Below are positions 1 to 9,791 of a DNA stretch of 64,000 bases, piece by piece (position 1 is the stretch's first letter; each line of letters opens with the position of its first letter). The position numbers and the translations under genes are program-made. Source of the DNA: Taibaiella lutea (GTDB taxonomy: Bacteria; Bacteroidota; Bacteroidia; Chitinophagales; Chitinophagaceae); contig NZ_VWSH01000001.1 of NCBI RefSeq assembly GCF_008629695.1, forward strand, positions 1,329,990 through 1,393,989. Reading direction: 5' to 3'. A model generated the notes under the pieces. It searched no databases, was not told the DNA's origin, and worked only from the letters and a program-made list of their open reading frames with translations.

Positions 1-343
1 ATTGCTCCAGATATCCATGACCCGGCGGGGCTATGTTCAGGTCTGCCTTCAGTTCTTTGTACATATTCACCAAAGAAGGCGGGACAGTAACCCCTTTCTT
101 TACCGAAAAACTAAGCCCGTGCGCCTGGCCCTCACCATGATATGGGTCTTGTCCTATGATGACCACTTTCACTTTTGAGAAAGGAGTCAGTGTAAAAGCG
201 CTGAAGATATCAGGGCCCGCAGGATAAATGATTTTACCTGCTTTTTTTTCGTCTTTTAAAAACTCAACTATCTTTTCGAAATAAGGTTTATCAAACTCAT
301 CTTTGAGCGCTTCGCCCCATTCCGGTTCAATCTTTACATTCAT
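1..343 (-). CDS. ung: Uracil-DNA glycosylase (partial, C-terminus outside window)
   Basis: Family 1 uracil-DNA glycosylase removes uracil from DNA at the start of base excision repair. The visible N-terminal 114 residues begin [17 protein letters not shown] and contain [18 protein letters not shown], which carries the water-activating Asp of the GQDPYHG motif, followed by [11 protein letters not shown]. The window edge cuts the gene, so the HPSPLS-type motif cannot be checked. It starts 6 bp after the recJ stop on the same strand, so recJ and ung probably form a repair operon. Identity is near certain from the motif. Confidence 0.95.
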   Translation of the reverse strand, partial: MNVKIEPEWGEALKDEFDKPYFEKIVEFLKDEKKAGKIIYPAGPDIFSAFTLTPFSKVKVVIIGQDPYHGEGQAHGLSFSVKKGVTVPPSLVNMYKELKADLNIAPPGHGYLEQ

Positions 344-349
344 AGTCTC

Positions 350-2074
350 TTAATAATTATTTTCTGCCGAAGGCCTGACATCAATGACTTTCATTTGAAT
401 ACTTTTATTGCCGTTCCAGTCGTTTTCATCCAAAGTATATAAAATATCAAATGGCTGACCTGAAGCAATAATATCATATTTATCTGCCATTCCGAAACCG
501 ATTCCGGAAATCGTCGCGCCTTTATCCTGCTCTATTACAAAGCGGATATGCATTTCTTTTACTACTCTGGTATATCCCTTATAATTGCTTACGTTTCTGC
601 TTATGAATACAGGCCTTAAATTGGTCGGTCCAAACGGTTCAAACTGACGAATAATATTATAAAAACCGTCATTAATGTCCTTCAATCGTAATTCGGCATC
701 AATTTCAATAACAGGTTTCAATGATGTTGACTCTATCGTGTCGCATACCACCCGCTCAAATTTTTCCTGAAAAGCGATAAGGTTTTCAGGGCACAAAGTC
801 ATACCCGCGGCAAAAAAATGGCCGCCGTAATTTTCCAGCAAATCACCACACTGATGAATTGCTTCATAAATATTAAAGCCGTTTACAGATCTTGCCGAAC
901 CCGTTACCTTACCATTAGACTCTGTCAGAACAATCGTAGGGCGATAGTAATGATCTATCAACCTCGAAGCTACTATGCCGACAACACCTTTATGCCAATG
1001 AGGTCTGAAAAGCACTGTGGACATGTGGCTTGACATTGCAGTATCATTTTGCAAAATGTCCAGCGCTTCGTCCGTCATATTTTTATCTACTTCCTTTCTG
1101 TCAAAATTATCGGAACAAAGTATTTCGGCAAGTTCCCTTGATTTTACCGGTTCTTCTTCAATAAATAATTCAATGGCCTTACGCGCATCATCCATCCGGC
1201 CTGCCGCATTGATACGTGGCGCAATGATGAACACAAGATCGGATATAGTAAAATTGCGGGTAACGCCTGCTATTTCTTTTATGGTTTTTAGCGCCAGAGA
1301 TGGATTTTCATTTGCACGTATAATACCAAAAGCCGCTAATATCCGGTTCTCGCCATCCATCGGAACAATATCTGCGGCAATACTTGTAGCAACCAAATCA
1401 AGATATCTTTCGGTAGTTTCAGCAGGCAAATCTCTATGCTGTGCAATCGCTGAAATAAGTTTATAACCAATACCGCAACCGCTTAATTCTTTAAATGGGT
1501 ACGCACAGTCTGTCTGTTTAGGATTTAATATAGCAAGAGCTTTCGGGATTTGCGTTTCATCCGGAGTATGGTGGTCGCAGATAATAACATCTATTCCCAG
1601 ACTGGCGGCATAATCAATCTTATCTGCCGATTTAATGCCGCAATCCAAAGTTATCATCAGACTTACACCCTGTTCAATGGCAAAGTCTATTCCTGCTGTG
1701 GAAATGCCATAACCTTCGCGATAACGGTGTGGTACGTAAAACAATATATTGGCACCGGGATTTGTTTTCTTCAAAAAGGAAAATACCACCGCAACAGCCG
1801 TAGTACCATCTACATCATAATCGCCATAAACCATAATAGTTTCATTGCGCTGAATAGCTTTTCCTATACGCTCAACAGCAATTGCCATTCCTTTCATCAA
1901 AAAAGGATCATGTAATTGGCATAAAGCAGGACGAAAAAATGATTTTGCGCTTTCGTAATCTGCAACTCCTCTGAATGACAATAATTTGCAGATAACAGGA
2001 TGAATCTTCAATGCCTCCGCAATTACGTCCGTTATCTGTTCATCTGCCTGCTTTATCTTCCAGATTTTAGTCAT
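350..2074 (-). CDS. recJ: Single-stranded-DNA-specific exonuclease RecJ
   Basis: RecJ is a 5'-3' single-strand DNA exonuclease used in recombination and mismatch/base repair. The 574-residue protein has the usual family length. It carries the DHH-superfamily metal motifs in order: YGDYDVDGTTA near residue 83, LDCGIKSADK near 140, ICDHHTP near 165, and the DHHA1-type motif NYGGHFFAAGMTL near 415. An OB-like C-terminal part follows (PVFISRNVSNYKGYTRVVKE). The ATG at 2074 gives the natural MTKIWKIK start. It lies upstream of ung (6-bp gap) and downstream of a secreted-protein gene whose possible frameshifted tail overlaps the recJ start. Confidence 0.96.
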   Translation of the reverse strand: MTKIWKIKQADEQITDVIAEALKIHPVICKLLSFRGVADYESAKSFFRPALCQLHDPFLMKGMAIAVERIGKAIQRNETIMVYGDYDVDGTTAVAVVFSFLKKTNPGANILFYVPHRYREGYGISTAGIDFAIEQGVSLMITLDCGIKSADKIDYAASLGIDVIICDHHTPDETQIPKALAILNPKQTDCAYPFKELSGCGIGYKLISAIAQHRDLPAETTERYLDLVATSIAADIVPMDGENRILAAFGIIRANENPSLALKTIKEIAGVTRNFTISDLVFIIAPRINAAGRMDDARKAIELFIEEEPVKSRELAEILCSDNFDRKEVDKNMTDEALDILQNDTAMSSHMSTVLFRPHWHKGVVGIVASRLIDHYYRPTIVLTESNGKVTGSARSVNGFNIYEAIHQCGDLLENYGGHFFAAGMTLCPENLIAFQEKFERVVCDTIESTSLKPVIEIDAELRLKDINDGFYNIIRQFEPFGPTNLRPVFISRNVSNYKGYTRVVKEMHIRFVIEQDKGATISGIGFGMADKYDIIASGQPFDILYTLDENDWNGNKSIQMKVIDVRPSAENNY

Positions 2075-2151
2075 GTGATTTGTCTTTATGGCGCTTCTTT
2101 TGCCGGTCGGGCTCTTTTAAATTAGGTTTAAACGTTGTTTTAAGCCTCTTA

Positions 2152-3060
2152 CTACTTCATTACACCATCAATCGGCGCTTGTCCATCCTGAAGGCGCAAT
2201 ACAGGAATGGCATCCTTAACGTACTGATACATACCATTTTCCCATTTCAGGCCATCCATCTGTCCTGTGGGAATATAAGTGCCTTTTCTGTTGGGTTCTG
2301 TCACTTCGGAAGCGATGCGGTTGTAAACAATCATTTTTTTGTCGGCATCATAATTCAAATATACCTGCGCTGTCTTTTTATATTCAAGAATAATCCTTTG
2401 AGGCTTTTCCATCCTGCCGGTCACCTGATTAGGCAATGAAAAAATAGGCGCACCGAAGCTTACGCCATCCTCATTGACATTCAATACATCAATCATTTTT
2501 TTATTGCTGCCTAACCCATTGGAATTGAATCCGAACAGTAAATACACTTTTTGTCCGTTTACATTCTGATCCATTATCCTGTAAATTTCATTGCCATACC
2601 AATGCTTATTATCCAATGTTTTTGTAGCTATATCATTGCCAAGTTCAGAAGCTGCATCCAGTAAAGGATAATATTTAGGTTGTTCCGAGTCCATCTGAAC
2701 AACGCCATAATACCTTCTGATTTCTGTTGTGGGAGCTATCAGCCAATTAAATATGCGAAAGGTTTTGTCTTCGGAATAAAGGATGTGGATTTTTGCTGCA
2801 AGTCTCGTAAAAGGGTAATTGAAGGAATTAGGTATTTCCAAAGCATTACGCAGGAATTTGGTAAACCTGACACAATAATCAATTTTATAATCCGGAATGG
2901 CATTCATCATAGAATCCGCCATCACCAGCAGGGAATCTTCTATACCCGACAATTGAGCGGTTGCATCTGCATCTAATTGCGGTTTACCGGCATAAGAAGG
3001 GGTTACAAAGATTCCAACTAAAAAAAAGAATATAATAAGGACAAATTTACATTTCGCCAT
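2152..3060 (-). CDS. Conserved secreted protein of unknown function (302 aa)
   Basis: The N-terminus has a clear signal peptide (KFVLIIFFFLVGIFVTPSYAG), so the mature protein is exported. No enzyme motif was recognised. It looks like a Bacteroidota family of secreted proteins of about 300 residues. The reading frame stops at IDGVMK. Skipping one base (T at 2154) opens a frame that encodes a basic tail beginning SKRLKTTFKPNLKEP and ends at 2067, overlapping the recJ start by 8 bp. The annotated end may therefore be a recent frameshift or a sequencing error. It probably shares a transcript with recJ and ung. Confidence 0.75.
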   Translation of the reverse strand: MAKCKFVLIIFFFLVGIFVTPSYAGKPQLDADATAQLSGIEDSLLVMADSMMNAIPDYKIDYCVRFTKFLRNALEIPNSFNYPFTRLAAKIHILYSEDKTFRIFNWLIAPTTEIRRYYGVVQMDSEQPKYYPLLDAASELGNDIATKTLDNKHWYGNEIYRIMDQNVNGQKVYLLFGFNSNGLGSNKKMIDVLNVNEDGVSFGAPIFSLPNQVTGRMEKPQRIILEYKKTAQVYLNYDADKKMIVYNRIASEVTEPNRKGTYIPTGQMDGLKWENGMYQYVKDAIPVLRLQDGQAPIDGVMK

Positions 3061-3348
3061 AGCCGTAATATATTTTGAACAATTTTAAGCGAGGTAAAGT
3101 TAAGGCAAATATCTCAGCGAAAGAAGGGCATAATTACCTTAGACAATTTCATTGTTTTGGCTCTTCTGATAGTTTAGTTTTCCTACATATTCAGGCAGGA
3201 TAGTATTCTGCTTAAAACAATAAAACTTTTTAGAATAGCTACGCCAACTTAAAAATAAATTTCAATGTCTTTTTAACATAAGTTATCAAAAGTTTATTTT
3301 TTTATAATTATCTTACTCCTGAAAACATATCATCAAACCAAATTTCAA

Positions 3349-5871
3349 ATGGGTTCTACTTTTAATTTACGTCTATCTTGTTTGCTTTTTTTACTATTGA
3401 TTAGTAATATATCGCGGGGCCAAATGCCTTCTTGTGGCACCAACTCCTTAATATATTATATAACAGGCAGCACAATTTATAATTGGAACCCTGCTTTGCC
3501 TTTCTCGGCTACCAATCCGGTGCCTAACAGCATTGCGCCTCCTGCCGGTGCCAACTCACTCAGTTTTTGCGAAAATATTAATGATCCCACTGCCCCATCT
3601 CCAACGTTCTATACTGTTGTAAATGGAAATTATACCTATTATAATGGCACTACCTGGGTAAATACAGGCCATGTTTCCGGTTCAATCAATATTGGTGGCG
3701 GAGGTGGTTACATTTATGGTATGGTTGGCGGCACAAGCCCCGGGGGATTAGGCATTAATCATTATGACGGCACCGGGAATGCTACATTTTTGGTAGACGT
3801 TCCTAATTATAATGGCGGAGGACCTGCCGATTTACAGGCGGAGAGTCCTGACGGCAGCTTTTACGTAGTAAAAATAGCAAGTCCGGCATGGTTGAGAAAA
3901 TACAGCAGCACCGGAACTTTAATTCAGGAATGGACTATCATCGGAGGACCCGGTACGGGAGCCGGAGGTGGCTTTGCTGTTGTTAACAATACACTCTATT
4001 CACTTTGTTTAGGTGCCGGGCTGTGGAGCGGTCCAATCGGAGCCACAACAATTAACCTGACCGAAATCACAGGTGTGCCGGCTACACTCACAGCTGCACT
4101 GGATTTTGCCGCCTGTTCCGGATCCCTCGCTCCTTTGGACGCCAATGATACATTATACTTCTGTAACAATACAGGAACCGTTACCGCAAGCGGAACCGCT
4201 TCTTATTCCTATAATGTATTAAACGGGAACGCAACCCTTACAGGTAGCGGCCCTAATTATAATGTTACATTATCCACGGCTTCTACTGTCCTGTTGCACT
4301 CTACTGCTGTTGCAAACGGCAATACTCATAACCTTACAGATACTTTTCTCATCATACCGCCACCTGTCATAGATGCGGGCCCTGATGATACTTTGATGGG
4401 ATGCGCTGCATATACAGGCCAGTTAATTGGTACAATAACAAATACTGCGCCGTGGGTAACCTACAATTCTATGTGGACACCTGCCGCTACCATTACAACC
4501 GGAGCCAACACACTTACGCCTACGATACAACCAACCGCAACAGGATATTATGTGCTGACAGTCAGCACCGGTAGCGGAAATGGCAATTGCAGTTTAAGGG
4601 ATTCTGTAAAAATTACAACTATCGACAGAACGGTAACTACTGATTTCAGCTACAATATTACCAATGGCTGTGTGGCTGATACGGTAGTATTTACAAACAA
4701 CTCCCAGCATGCAACACACTATACCTGGAACTTCGGAGATGGTTCTCTTCCTGACACCACAACAAACCCTACACATATTTATACGACACAGAATGTTTAT
4801 AATGTCAATCTCGTTGCGGGCAACGGCACCTGCAATGCCAACGTAACAAAATCTGTTGATGTGCAACACCCTCTTGCCGCCATGTTTAATACAGACAAAG
4901 ATTCCCTTTGTGAAGGCGGTACCATTGTTTTTACAGATGCATCCACCGTAACCAAACAACCGGCCCAATATCACTGGGATTTTGGCGATGGGGGGTCTTC
5001 GGACATGATGAGCCCTACATATACCTATAACTCGGCAGGTTCTTTTCAGGTAAGACTGATTTTAAACGACGCTATTCCTTGTTATGACACTGCTTATCAT
5101 ACCATTACGGTTGATTCTATCCCGTCGCTGAGTCTGCAACTCGATAAACGCAGTATTTGCGCAGGTGAGCTGGTTAACTATAACGCAGTTTACAGTCAAC
5201 AGGGCATTAAAGGATTAGTATGGGATTTTGGTGATGGTACGGTATTCAGCAATACCAATAATGTAAAACACGCTTTTGACCGTGAGGGCACATTTTGGGT
5301 AAATCTTTCTGCCGATTACCGCATCTGTCCCGATTTAAATCTTTCGGATTCTGTAGTTGTTCACCCTTACCCTAAAGTTGACCTTGGTCCGGACACTACT
5401 CTTTGCCTGCATGGAAATCCAATACTGCTTGCCAATCAGGTTCCTAATTCCGGCAATGTAAGGTACCAATGGAATAATGGAGATACCACCGCAACCAGCA
5501 TGATACAACATGATGGTATCTATCAATTGACCGTCAGCAACAGTTTTGATTGTAGTACCACCGATGAAATTGAAATTAAAAAAGATTGCTATACCGATAT
5601 TCCTAATTCTTTCACACCAAATGGAGATGGCGTCAACGATTATTTCTTCCCCCGCCAATTATTATCACAAGGTGTTGTCGGCTTCAGCATGCAGGTGTTT
5701 AATCGCTGGGGACAAGTAATATTTGAAACAGCCAATGCAAATGGCAGGGGATGGGATGGCAAGTTCAATGAAAAAGAACAGCCACAGGGAGTTTATATTT
5801 ATCAGATACAAGTAGCACTAAAAAACGGCAGATCTGAAAACTATAAAGGTAATGTTACACTAATCAGGTAA
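3349..5871 (+). CDS. PKD-domain surface protein with type IX (CHU_C) sorting domain
   Basis: The 840-residue protein begins with a signal peptide (LSCLLFLLLISNISRGQ). An N-terminal region rich in Gly, Asn and Thr follows, perhaps a beta-propeller-like fold. Three PKD-type modules come next, marked by YTWNFGDGS, YHWDFGDGG and LVWDFGDGT at about residues 460-660. A short Ig-like stretch with DLGPDTTLC precedes the C-terminal gliding-motility-associated domain (IPNSFTPNGDGVNDYF, FNRWGQVIFE, WDGKFN, NYKGNVTLIR). This domain is the type B signal for the type IX secretion system, so export to the cell surface is inferred. Cargo function is unknown; adhesion is the usual suggestion. A terminator-like hairpin follows at 5910. 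Confidence 0.88.
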   Translation: MGSTFNLRLSCLLFLLLISNISRGQMPSCGTNSLIYYITGSTIYNWNPALPFSATNPVPNSIAPPAGANSLSFCENINDPTAPSPTFYTVVNGNYTYYNGTTWVNTGHVSGSINIGGGGGYIYGMVGGTSPGGLGINHYDGTGNATFLVDVPNYNGGGPADLQAESPDGSFYVVKIASPAWLRKYSSTGTLIQEWTIIGGPGTGAGGGFAVVNNTLYSLCLGAGLWSGPIGATTINLTEITGVPATLTAALDFAACSGSLAPLDANDTLYFCNNTGTVTASGTASYSYNVLNGNATLTGSGPNYNVTLSTASTVLLHSTAVANGNTHNLTDTFLIIPPPVIDAGPDDTLMGCAAYTGQLIGTITNTAPWVTYNSMWTPAATITTGANTLTPTIQPTATGYYVLTVSTGSGNGNCSLRDSVKITTIDRTVTTDFSYNITNGCVADTVVFTNNSQHATHYTWNFGDGSLPDTTTNPTHIYTTQNVYNVNLVAGNGTCNANVTKSVDVQHPLAAMFNTDKDSLCEGGTIVFTDASTVTKQPAQYHWDFGDGGSSDMMSPTYTYNSAGSFQVRLILNDAIPCYDTAYHTITVDSIPSLSLQLDKRSICAGELVNYNAVYSQQGIKGLVWDFGDGTVFSNTNNVKHAFDREGTFWVNLSADYRICPDLNLSDSVVVHPYPKVDLGPDTTLCLHGNPILLANQVPNSGNVRYQWNNGDTTATSMIQHDGIYQLTVSNSFDCSTTDEIEIKKDCYTDIPNSFTPNGDGVNDYFFPRQLLSQGVVGFSMQVFNRWGQVIFETANANGRGWDGKFNEKEQPQGVYIYQIQVALKNGRSENYKGNVTLIR

Positions 5872-5909
5872 TTTTTCAGCAAAACAAATCATAAATTAAA
5901 AAAACATAG

Positions 5910-5937
5910 AGAGGCTGTCCTGTTTTGGGCAGCCTCT
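5910..5937. terminator. Terminator-like hairpin after the PKD/CHU_C gene
   Basis: AGAGGCTG (5910-5917) pairs perfectly with CAGCCTCT (5930-5937), and inner CC/GG pairs extend the stem. It lies 39 bp after the stop at 5871. The following bases are only weakly T-rich. It shares the GGCTGTCC-type core with several other hairpins in the window. Confidence 0.6.
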
Positions 5938-6015
5938 GTTATTGTTATGCGATTAGATAATTGGTAAATCTTCAAATTCAATACCTTTGCCCGAACCATT
6001 TCTTTAATCATTCCC

Positions 6016-7077
6016 ATGTCCGTTGCTCCAGGTATAAAAAAGTTTTTCACCACAGAACTATTAAAATGGAATATTGAGGAAAACAACCGGCAATTACCCT
6101 GGAAAAACGAAAAAGACCCTTATAAAATCTGGCTTTCCGAAATCATATTACAACAAACAAGAGCCGAACAGGGAAGGCCTTACTACGAACAATTCATTTT
6201 ACATTATCCTGAAGTGCAGCATCTGGCAAATGCGCTGGAGGATGAGGTATTCAGGCTTTGGCAAGGCCTCGGTTATTACAACCGTTGCAGAAACCTGATT
6301 GCAGCAGCCAAAACTATTACACAACAATATAATGGCGTTTTCCCTGAAAACTATGATGAGATATTGGCGCTGAAGGGCGTTGGACCATATACTGCAGCTG
6401 CAATAACATCATTTGCATTCAATCTTCCCTATGCCGTTCTGGATGGAAATGTTTACAGAGTCTTATCACGTTATTTTGGCATTGACATACCCATCGACAG
6501 TACAGAAGGTAAAAAGTATTTTCAGGATATGGCATCTGAACTTCTGGATAAAAAACAACCGGCGGCTTTTAATCAGGCGATCATGGATTTTGGCGCTTCT
6601 GTATGCACACCGCAATTACCCGATTGCGAACACTGTCCTTTGCAGAGCAAATGCATTGCCTTCAGGCAAAATATGATTTCCTTATTGCCGGTAAAAACGA
6701 AGAAACTTATTATTAAAGAACGGAATTTTGACTACCTCGTCCTTACAACCGAACACGAAGTTTACATTCAGCAACGCAGCCAAAAAGATATTTGGCAGGG
6801 ACTTTATGAGTTTTACCTGATTGAAAATGAAAAAAATTATCAGGAGACTTCCATCTGGCAACAACTGAAACCTTATATTCAGCAAAACATTGACATTGAG
6901 TTTGAGAACAGGCAAAAGCTTACACATCAACTCATTAGAAGTAAATTCCATCTTATCCTGCTCAAAGCCAGGCCATCATTTCTGACGCAGGGTATTTGGG
7001 TTGAAAAAGATTCCTTAAAAAATTATCCGTTTCCAAAGACAATTCTTTCTTTTTTAAGCAGAAAAAAGTATTTTTAG
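6016..7077 (+). CDS. mutY: A/G-specific adenine glycosylase MutY
   Basis: MutY removes adenine mispaired with 8-oxoguanine or guanine. The 353-residue protein has the SEIILQQTR segment with the catalytic Glu near residue 35. The helix-hairpin-helix is LKGVGPYTAAAI near 118, followed by VLDGNVYRVLSR with the catalytic Asp. The four-cysteine iron-sulfur loop C-x6-C-x2-C-x5-C (CTPQLPDCEHCPLQSKC) lies near 195-211. A C-terminal NUDIX-like recognition domain follows. A TACCTTTG box (5982-5989) sits 26 bp before the ATG and fits the Bacteroidota -7 element. It is followed by ssb and gldE, a gene order I recall from gliding Bacteroidota. Confidence 0.96.
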   Translation: MSVAPGIKKFFTTELLKWNIEENNRQLPWKNEKDPYKIWLSEIILQQTRAEQGRPYYEQFILHYPEVQHLANALEDEVFRLWQGLGYYNRCRNLIAAAKTITQQYNGVFPENYDEILALKGVGPYTAAAITSFAFNLPYAVLDGNVYRVLSRYFGIDIPIDSTEGKKYFQDMASELLDKKQPAAFNQAIMDFGASVCTPQLPDCEHCPLQSKCIAFRQNMISLLPVKTKKLIIKERNFDYLVLTTEHEVYIQQRSQKDIWQGLYEFYLIENEKNYQETSIWQQLKPYIQQNIDIEFENRQKLTHQLIRSKFHLILLKARPSFLTQGIWVEKDSLKNYPFPKTILSFLSRKKYF

Positions 7078-7253
7078 ATTCCCGATAAGGCGATATTACA
7101 GGAGTTAACTATTTATTCATGCCGATATGACTAAGCAAATTTAACCGCTATAAAGCCATTGAGTTTGCCGGAATAACAATAAAAAAGTTAAACGGATAGT
7201 ATTGACCGATAAGGGTAAAAGAAGATTTTGTAAACAGATAAATAGATTCAACA

Positions 7254-7712
7254 ATGAGAGGTGTTAACAAAGTAACATTGGTGGGCAATCTTGGTCGCGA
7301 TCCGGACGTTCAGTATATTGAAGGTGAAATTCCGGTAGCAAAATTTCCGCTTGCTACTACTGAAATGAGAAAAGAAAGGAATGGCAATGTGGTTTCTGAA
7401 ACGGAATGGCATACAGTTGTTTTATGGCGCGGGTTAGCTGAACTGGCAAGCAAGTATTTACACAAAGGCAGCCTCGTTTATATAGAGGGGAGATTGCGTA
7501 CACGCAGCTGGGAAGACAAAGATAAGAACCGCCGTTTTCAGACAGAAATCGTAGGTGAGAATCTGGTAATGCTGGAAAAACGCCGTGACCATGACAACCA
7601 CAGCGCAGAAGTACATACCGAAGCTGTAAAAACCATTACGACAGACGACCTTGATTTCGGGTTCACGAAAGACGAAGACGACATGGGTACTAATACATCT
7701 TTACCGTTCTAA
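7254..7712 (+). CDS. ssb: Single-stranded DNA-binding protein
   Basis: This is an OB-fold SSB of 152 residues that protects single-stranded DNA and recruits repair and replication partners. The N-terminus MRGVNKVTLVGNLGRDPDVQ is the family signature, with WHTVVLWRGLAELASKYLHKG and YIEGRLRTRSW following. The tail is acidic and ends SLPF (DEDDMGTNTSLPF), matching the protein-interaction tip that normally ends in IPF. It lies 176 bp downstream of mutY and 72 bp upstream of gldE. It may be a second, paralogous SSB, since Bacteroidota often carry more than one. Confidence 0.93.
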   Translation: MRGVNKVTLVGNLGRDPDVQYIEGEIPVAKFPLATTEMRKERNGNVVSETEWHTVVLWRGLAELASKYLHKGSLVYIEGRLRTRSWEDKDKNRRFQTEIVGENLVMLEKRRDHDNHSAEVHTEAVKTITTDDLDFGFTKDEDDMGTNTSLPF

Positions 7713-7784
7713 GTTTTTATCATCCTTAACAACAAGCACCTTATATTTGCCGCAACTTTACTACAACGGGATTTAACTCACATT

Positions 7785-9101
7785 ATGAATGACTTTTTAC
7801 CGGCTGTTTATTTACAGGCCGCTCCGGTTATATTGCCCGCAACGCATGTTACCGGATTCATCATACTGATATTAATCTTATTGTTTCTGGCAGCCATAGC
7901 GGCCGGAGCTGAAGTGGCATTTTTTACATTGAAGGTAAAAGATATCAATTATCTTAAAACAAAGGAACAACCCGGTTCCCGTCAGGCTATTCAACTACTG
8001 GATGATCCGGAACTATTATTCTCTACCTTGCGTGCATCAAAATATACATTGGCCGTAGCCATAATTCTGGCATGCAATTATATGACCAAGATATTTTTAC
8101 CGCCTCAGAAGAACCTTCTCTTATCGCTTGCAGTAAATCTTGTCGGCATCACATTTCTACTATTACTCTTTGCAGAAATCCTGCCTAAAGTATATGCACG
8201 TCAAAACAATGTACGCCTCGCACTTTTTTCGGCGCCTATTGTAAAAGTAATGTTCAGCATTTTCAGGCCAGCTGCCAAAATGCTTACTGACTCCAATGAA
8301 TACAGTAACCGTAAGAAAGCCCAGAAGAAACTATTGGAAATGGACAGCCGTGAGTTTGAAGAAACCATCGAACTAAGCATGGGCCACACCGCTACCAAAG
8401 AAGAAGTCGAAATCTTTAAAGGCATTATGAAGTTCGGTAGGATTACCGTGAAGCAAATCATGCATCCGAGGCTGGACATCAGCGCTATCAGGGAAAGCTG
8501 GCTTTTTCCGAAAGTAAGGGAAAAGATATTAGCTGCCGGCTATTCGCGCATGCCCGTTTATAAAAACAACATTGATGAAATTGCGGGTATGGTTTACACC
8601 AAAGACTTTTTGCCTTATACCGAAATAGAAGACTTCGACTGGCATTCATTAATCCGTCCTGCCTATTTTGTACATCAGTATAAATTGATTGAAGACCTGC
8701 TGCATGAATTTCAGGAAAGCCATAATCATTTTGCCATTGTGGTAGATGAATTTGGCGGCACCTCCGGCATCGTCACGCTGGAAGATATCATGGAAGAAAT
8801 TATAGGCGATATCAAAGATGAATTTGACGAAGAGGAAATGAATTACCGTAAAATTGATGAAGAGAATTACATTTTCGAAGGTAAAATGCTTATCAATGAT
8901 ATGTGCCGCGTGATGGGTGTTTCATTTGAAACATTTGAAGATGTGCGGGGAGAAAGCGATTCACTGGCCGGGCTTGTGCTGGAAATTTCCGGAAAATTCC
9001 CGACCGTCAATGAGAAAATCAGTTATGGCAAATATGATTTCACCATTCTTTCCATTGAAAAGTTAAGGATTGGCAGGGTAAAAGTGGAAAAAGCGAATTA
9101 A
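7785..9101 (+). CDS. gldE: Gliding motility protein GldE (CNNM/CBS-domain membrane protein)
   Basis: The 438-residue protein has the CorC/CNNM architecture. An N-terminal DUF21 membrane domain has hydrophobic segments near residues 22-45, 85-100 and 108-130. Two CBS domains follow (VKQIMHPRLDISAI and YKLIEDLLHEFQ regions, about 225-345), including the VVDEFGGTSGIVTLEDIMEEIIGDI signature. The CorC_HlyC domain forms the end. In gliding Bacteroidota the member next to ssb is named GldE. A TATATTTG box at 7742-7749 may be its own promoter. A hairpin with a T8 run at 9134 ends the unit. The usual neighbour gldD was not found downstream. Confidence 0.88.
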   Translation: MNDFLPAVYLQAAPVILPATHVTGFIILILILLFLAAIAAGAEVAFFTLKVKDINYLKTKEQPGSRQAIQLLDDPELLFSTLRASKYTLAVAIILACNYMTKIFLPPQKNLLLSLAVNLVGITFLLLLFAEILPKVYARQNNVRLALFSAPIVKVMFSIFRPAAKMLTDSNEYSNRKKAQKKLLEMDSREFEETIELSMGHTATKEEVEIFKGIMKFGRITVKQIMHPRLDISAIRESWLFPKVREKILAAGYSRMPVYKNNIDEIAGMVYTKDFLPYTEIEDFDWHSLIRPAYFVHQYKLIEDLLHEFQESHNHFAIVVDEFGGTSGIVTLEDIMEEIIGDIKDEFDEEEMNYRKIDEENYIFEGKMLINDMCRVMGVSFETFEDVRGESDSLAGLVLEISGKFPTVNEKISYGKYDFTILSIEKLRIGRVKVEKAN

Positions 9102-9133
9102 TATATCAAGACGAAGAATTACCATACAATATT

Positions 9134-9160
9134 ACGGCTGCAGATGTGGCCGTTTTTTTT
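9134..9160 (+). terminator. Intrinsic terminator after gldE
   Basis: ACGGC (9134-9138) pairs with GCCGT (9149-9153), followed by eight T residues. It lies 33 bp after the gldE stop and before the DUF1801 gene, so it probably ends the mutY-ssb-gldE transcript. The stem is short. Confidence 0.55.
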
Positions 9161-9180
9161 ATTTCAATCAATGCACTGCT

Positions 9181-9492
9181 ATGAACCAAAACGCAGCAAC
9201 ATTTCTGGCTAATTACGAAGACGTTGTTTATGAAAACGCCATGCATCTGCGCGCGCTTTTGCTCGATAAGTTACCAGGCATAACAGAGCAGGTTGATATC
9301 CCTGCAAAAATGATAGCTTATTGTTACGGTCAGAAATACACTGAATTAATCTGCACCATCATTCCCTCAAAGAAAGGTTTAAAGCTCGGCTTCAACAGGG
9401 GCACTGAATTGCCTGATCCAAATAATTTACTGGAAGGCAACGGAAAGATTTCGCGCTATGTAGTTATCCTTGATAAGGGGATGATAGACTAA
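9181..9492 (+). CDS. DUF1801-type protein, probably truncated by an in-frame stop
   Basis: The 103-residue protein (FLANYEDVVYENAMHLRALL, VDIPAKMIAYCYGQKYTELICTIIP, KKGLKLGFNRGTELPDP) resembles the small DUF1801/YdhG-like alpha/beta domain, whose function is unknown. The stop TAA at 9490-9492 interrupts an open frame. The same frame continues with KPLEEMLTKALEAYKERIDTK and ends at TAG 9556-9558. That extension looks like the missing C-terminal helix, so a point mutation to a stop is likely. The product may still fold, but I treat the gene as decaying. Confidence 0.7.
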   Translation: MNQNAATFLANYEDVVYENAMHLRALLLDKLPGITEQVDIPAKMIAYCYGQKYTELICTIIPSKKGLKLGFNRGTELPDPNNLLEGNGKISRYVVILDKGMID

Positions 9493-9642
9493 AAACCATT
9501 GGAAGAAATGCTTACGAAAGCTTTAGAAGCTTATAAGGAAAGAATAGATACTAAATAGTTTTAACCCCCTATTTGTCGCGCCGTGTCTCATTGCATCGCA
9601 TTTTACCTCACTGTCGTGAGCAATCACAAAAGGTCATGCTTT

Positions 9643-9675
9643 AGATTTGACAACTTTTCGAAAGTTGTCAAATCT
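9643..9675. repeat. Interspersed palindromic element, copy 1
   Basis: AGATTTGACAACTTT (9643-9657) and AAAGTTGTCAAATCT (9661-9675) form a perfect 15-bp stem with a 3-nt loop. A second copy at 55745 differs at one arm position with a compensating change in the other arm. It lies between the DUF1801 gene and the MMPL transporter. This suggests a mobile or REP-like genome repeat. Confidence 0.75.
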
Positions 9676-9791
9676 TTTAAAAAAATCATGTCTATATTGA
9701 GACGAGAACTGATATCGGCAATGTCCTGGACGATAAGTCGCTTCAATTCTGCTAAATGTCCATCCCAATAATGGGAAATCAAAAGAATAAG

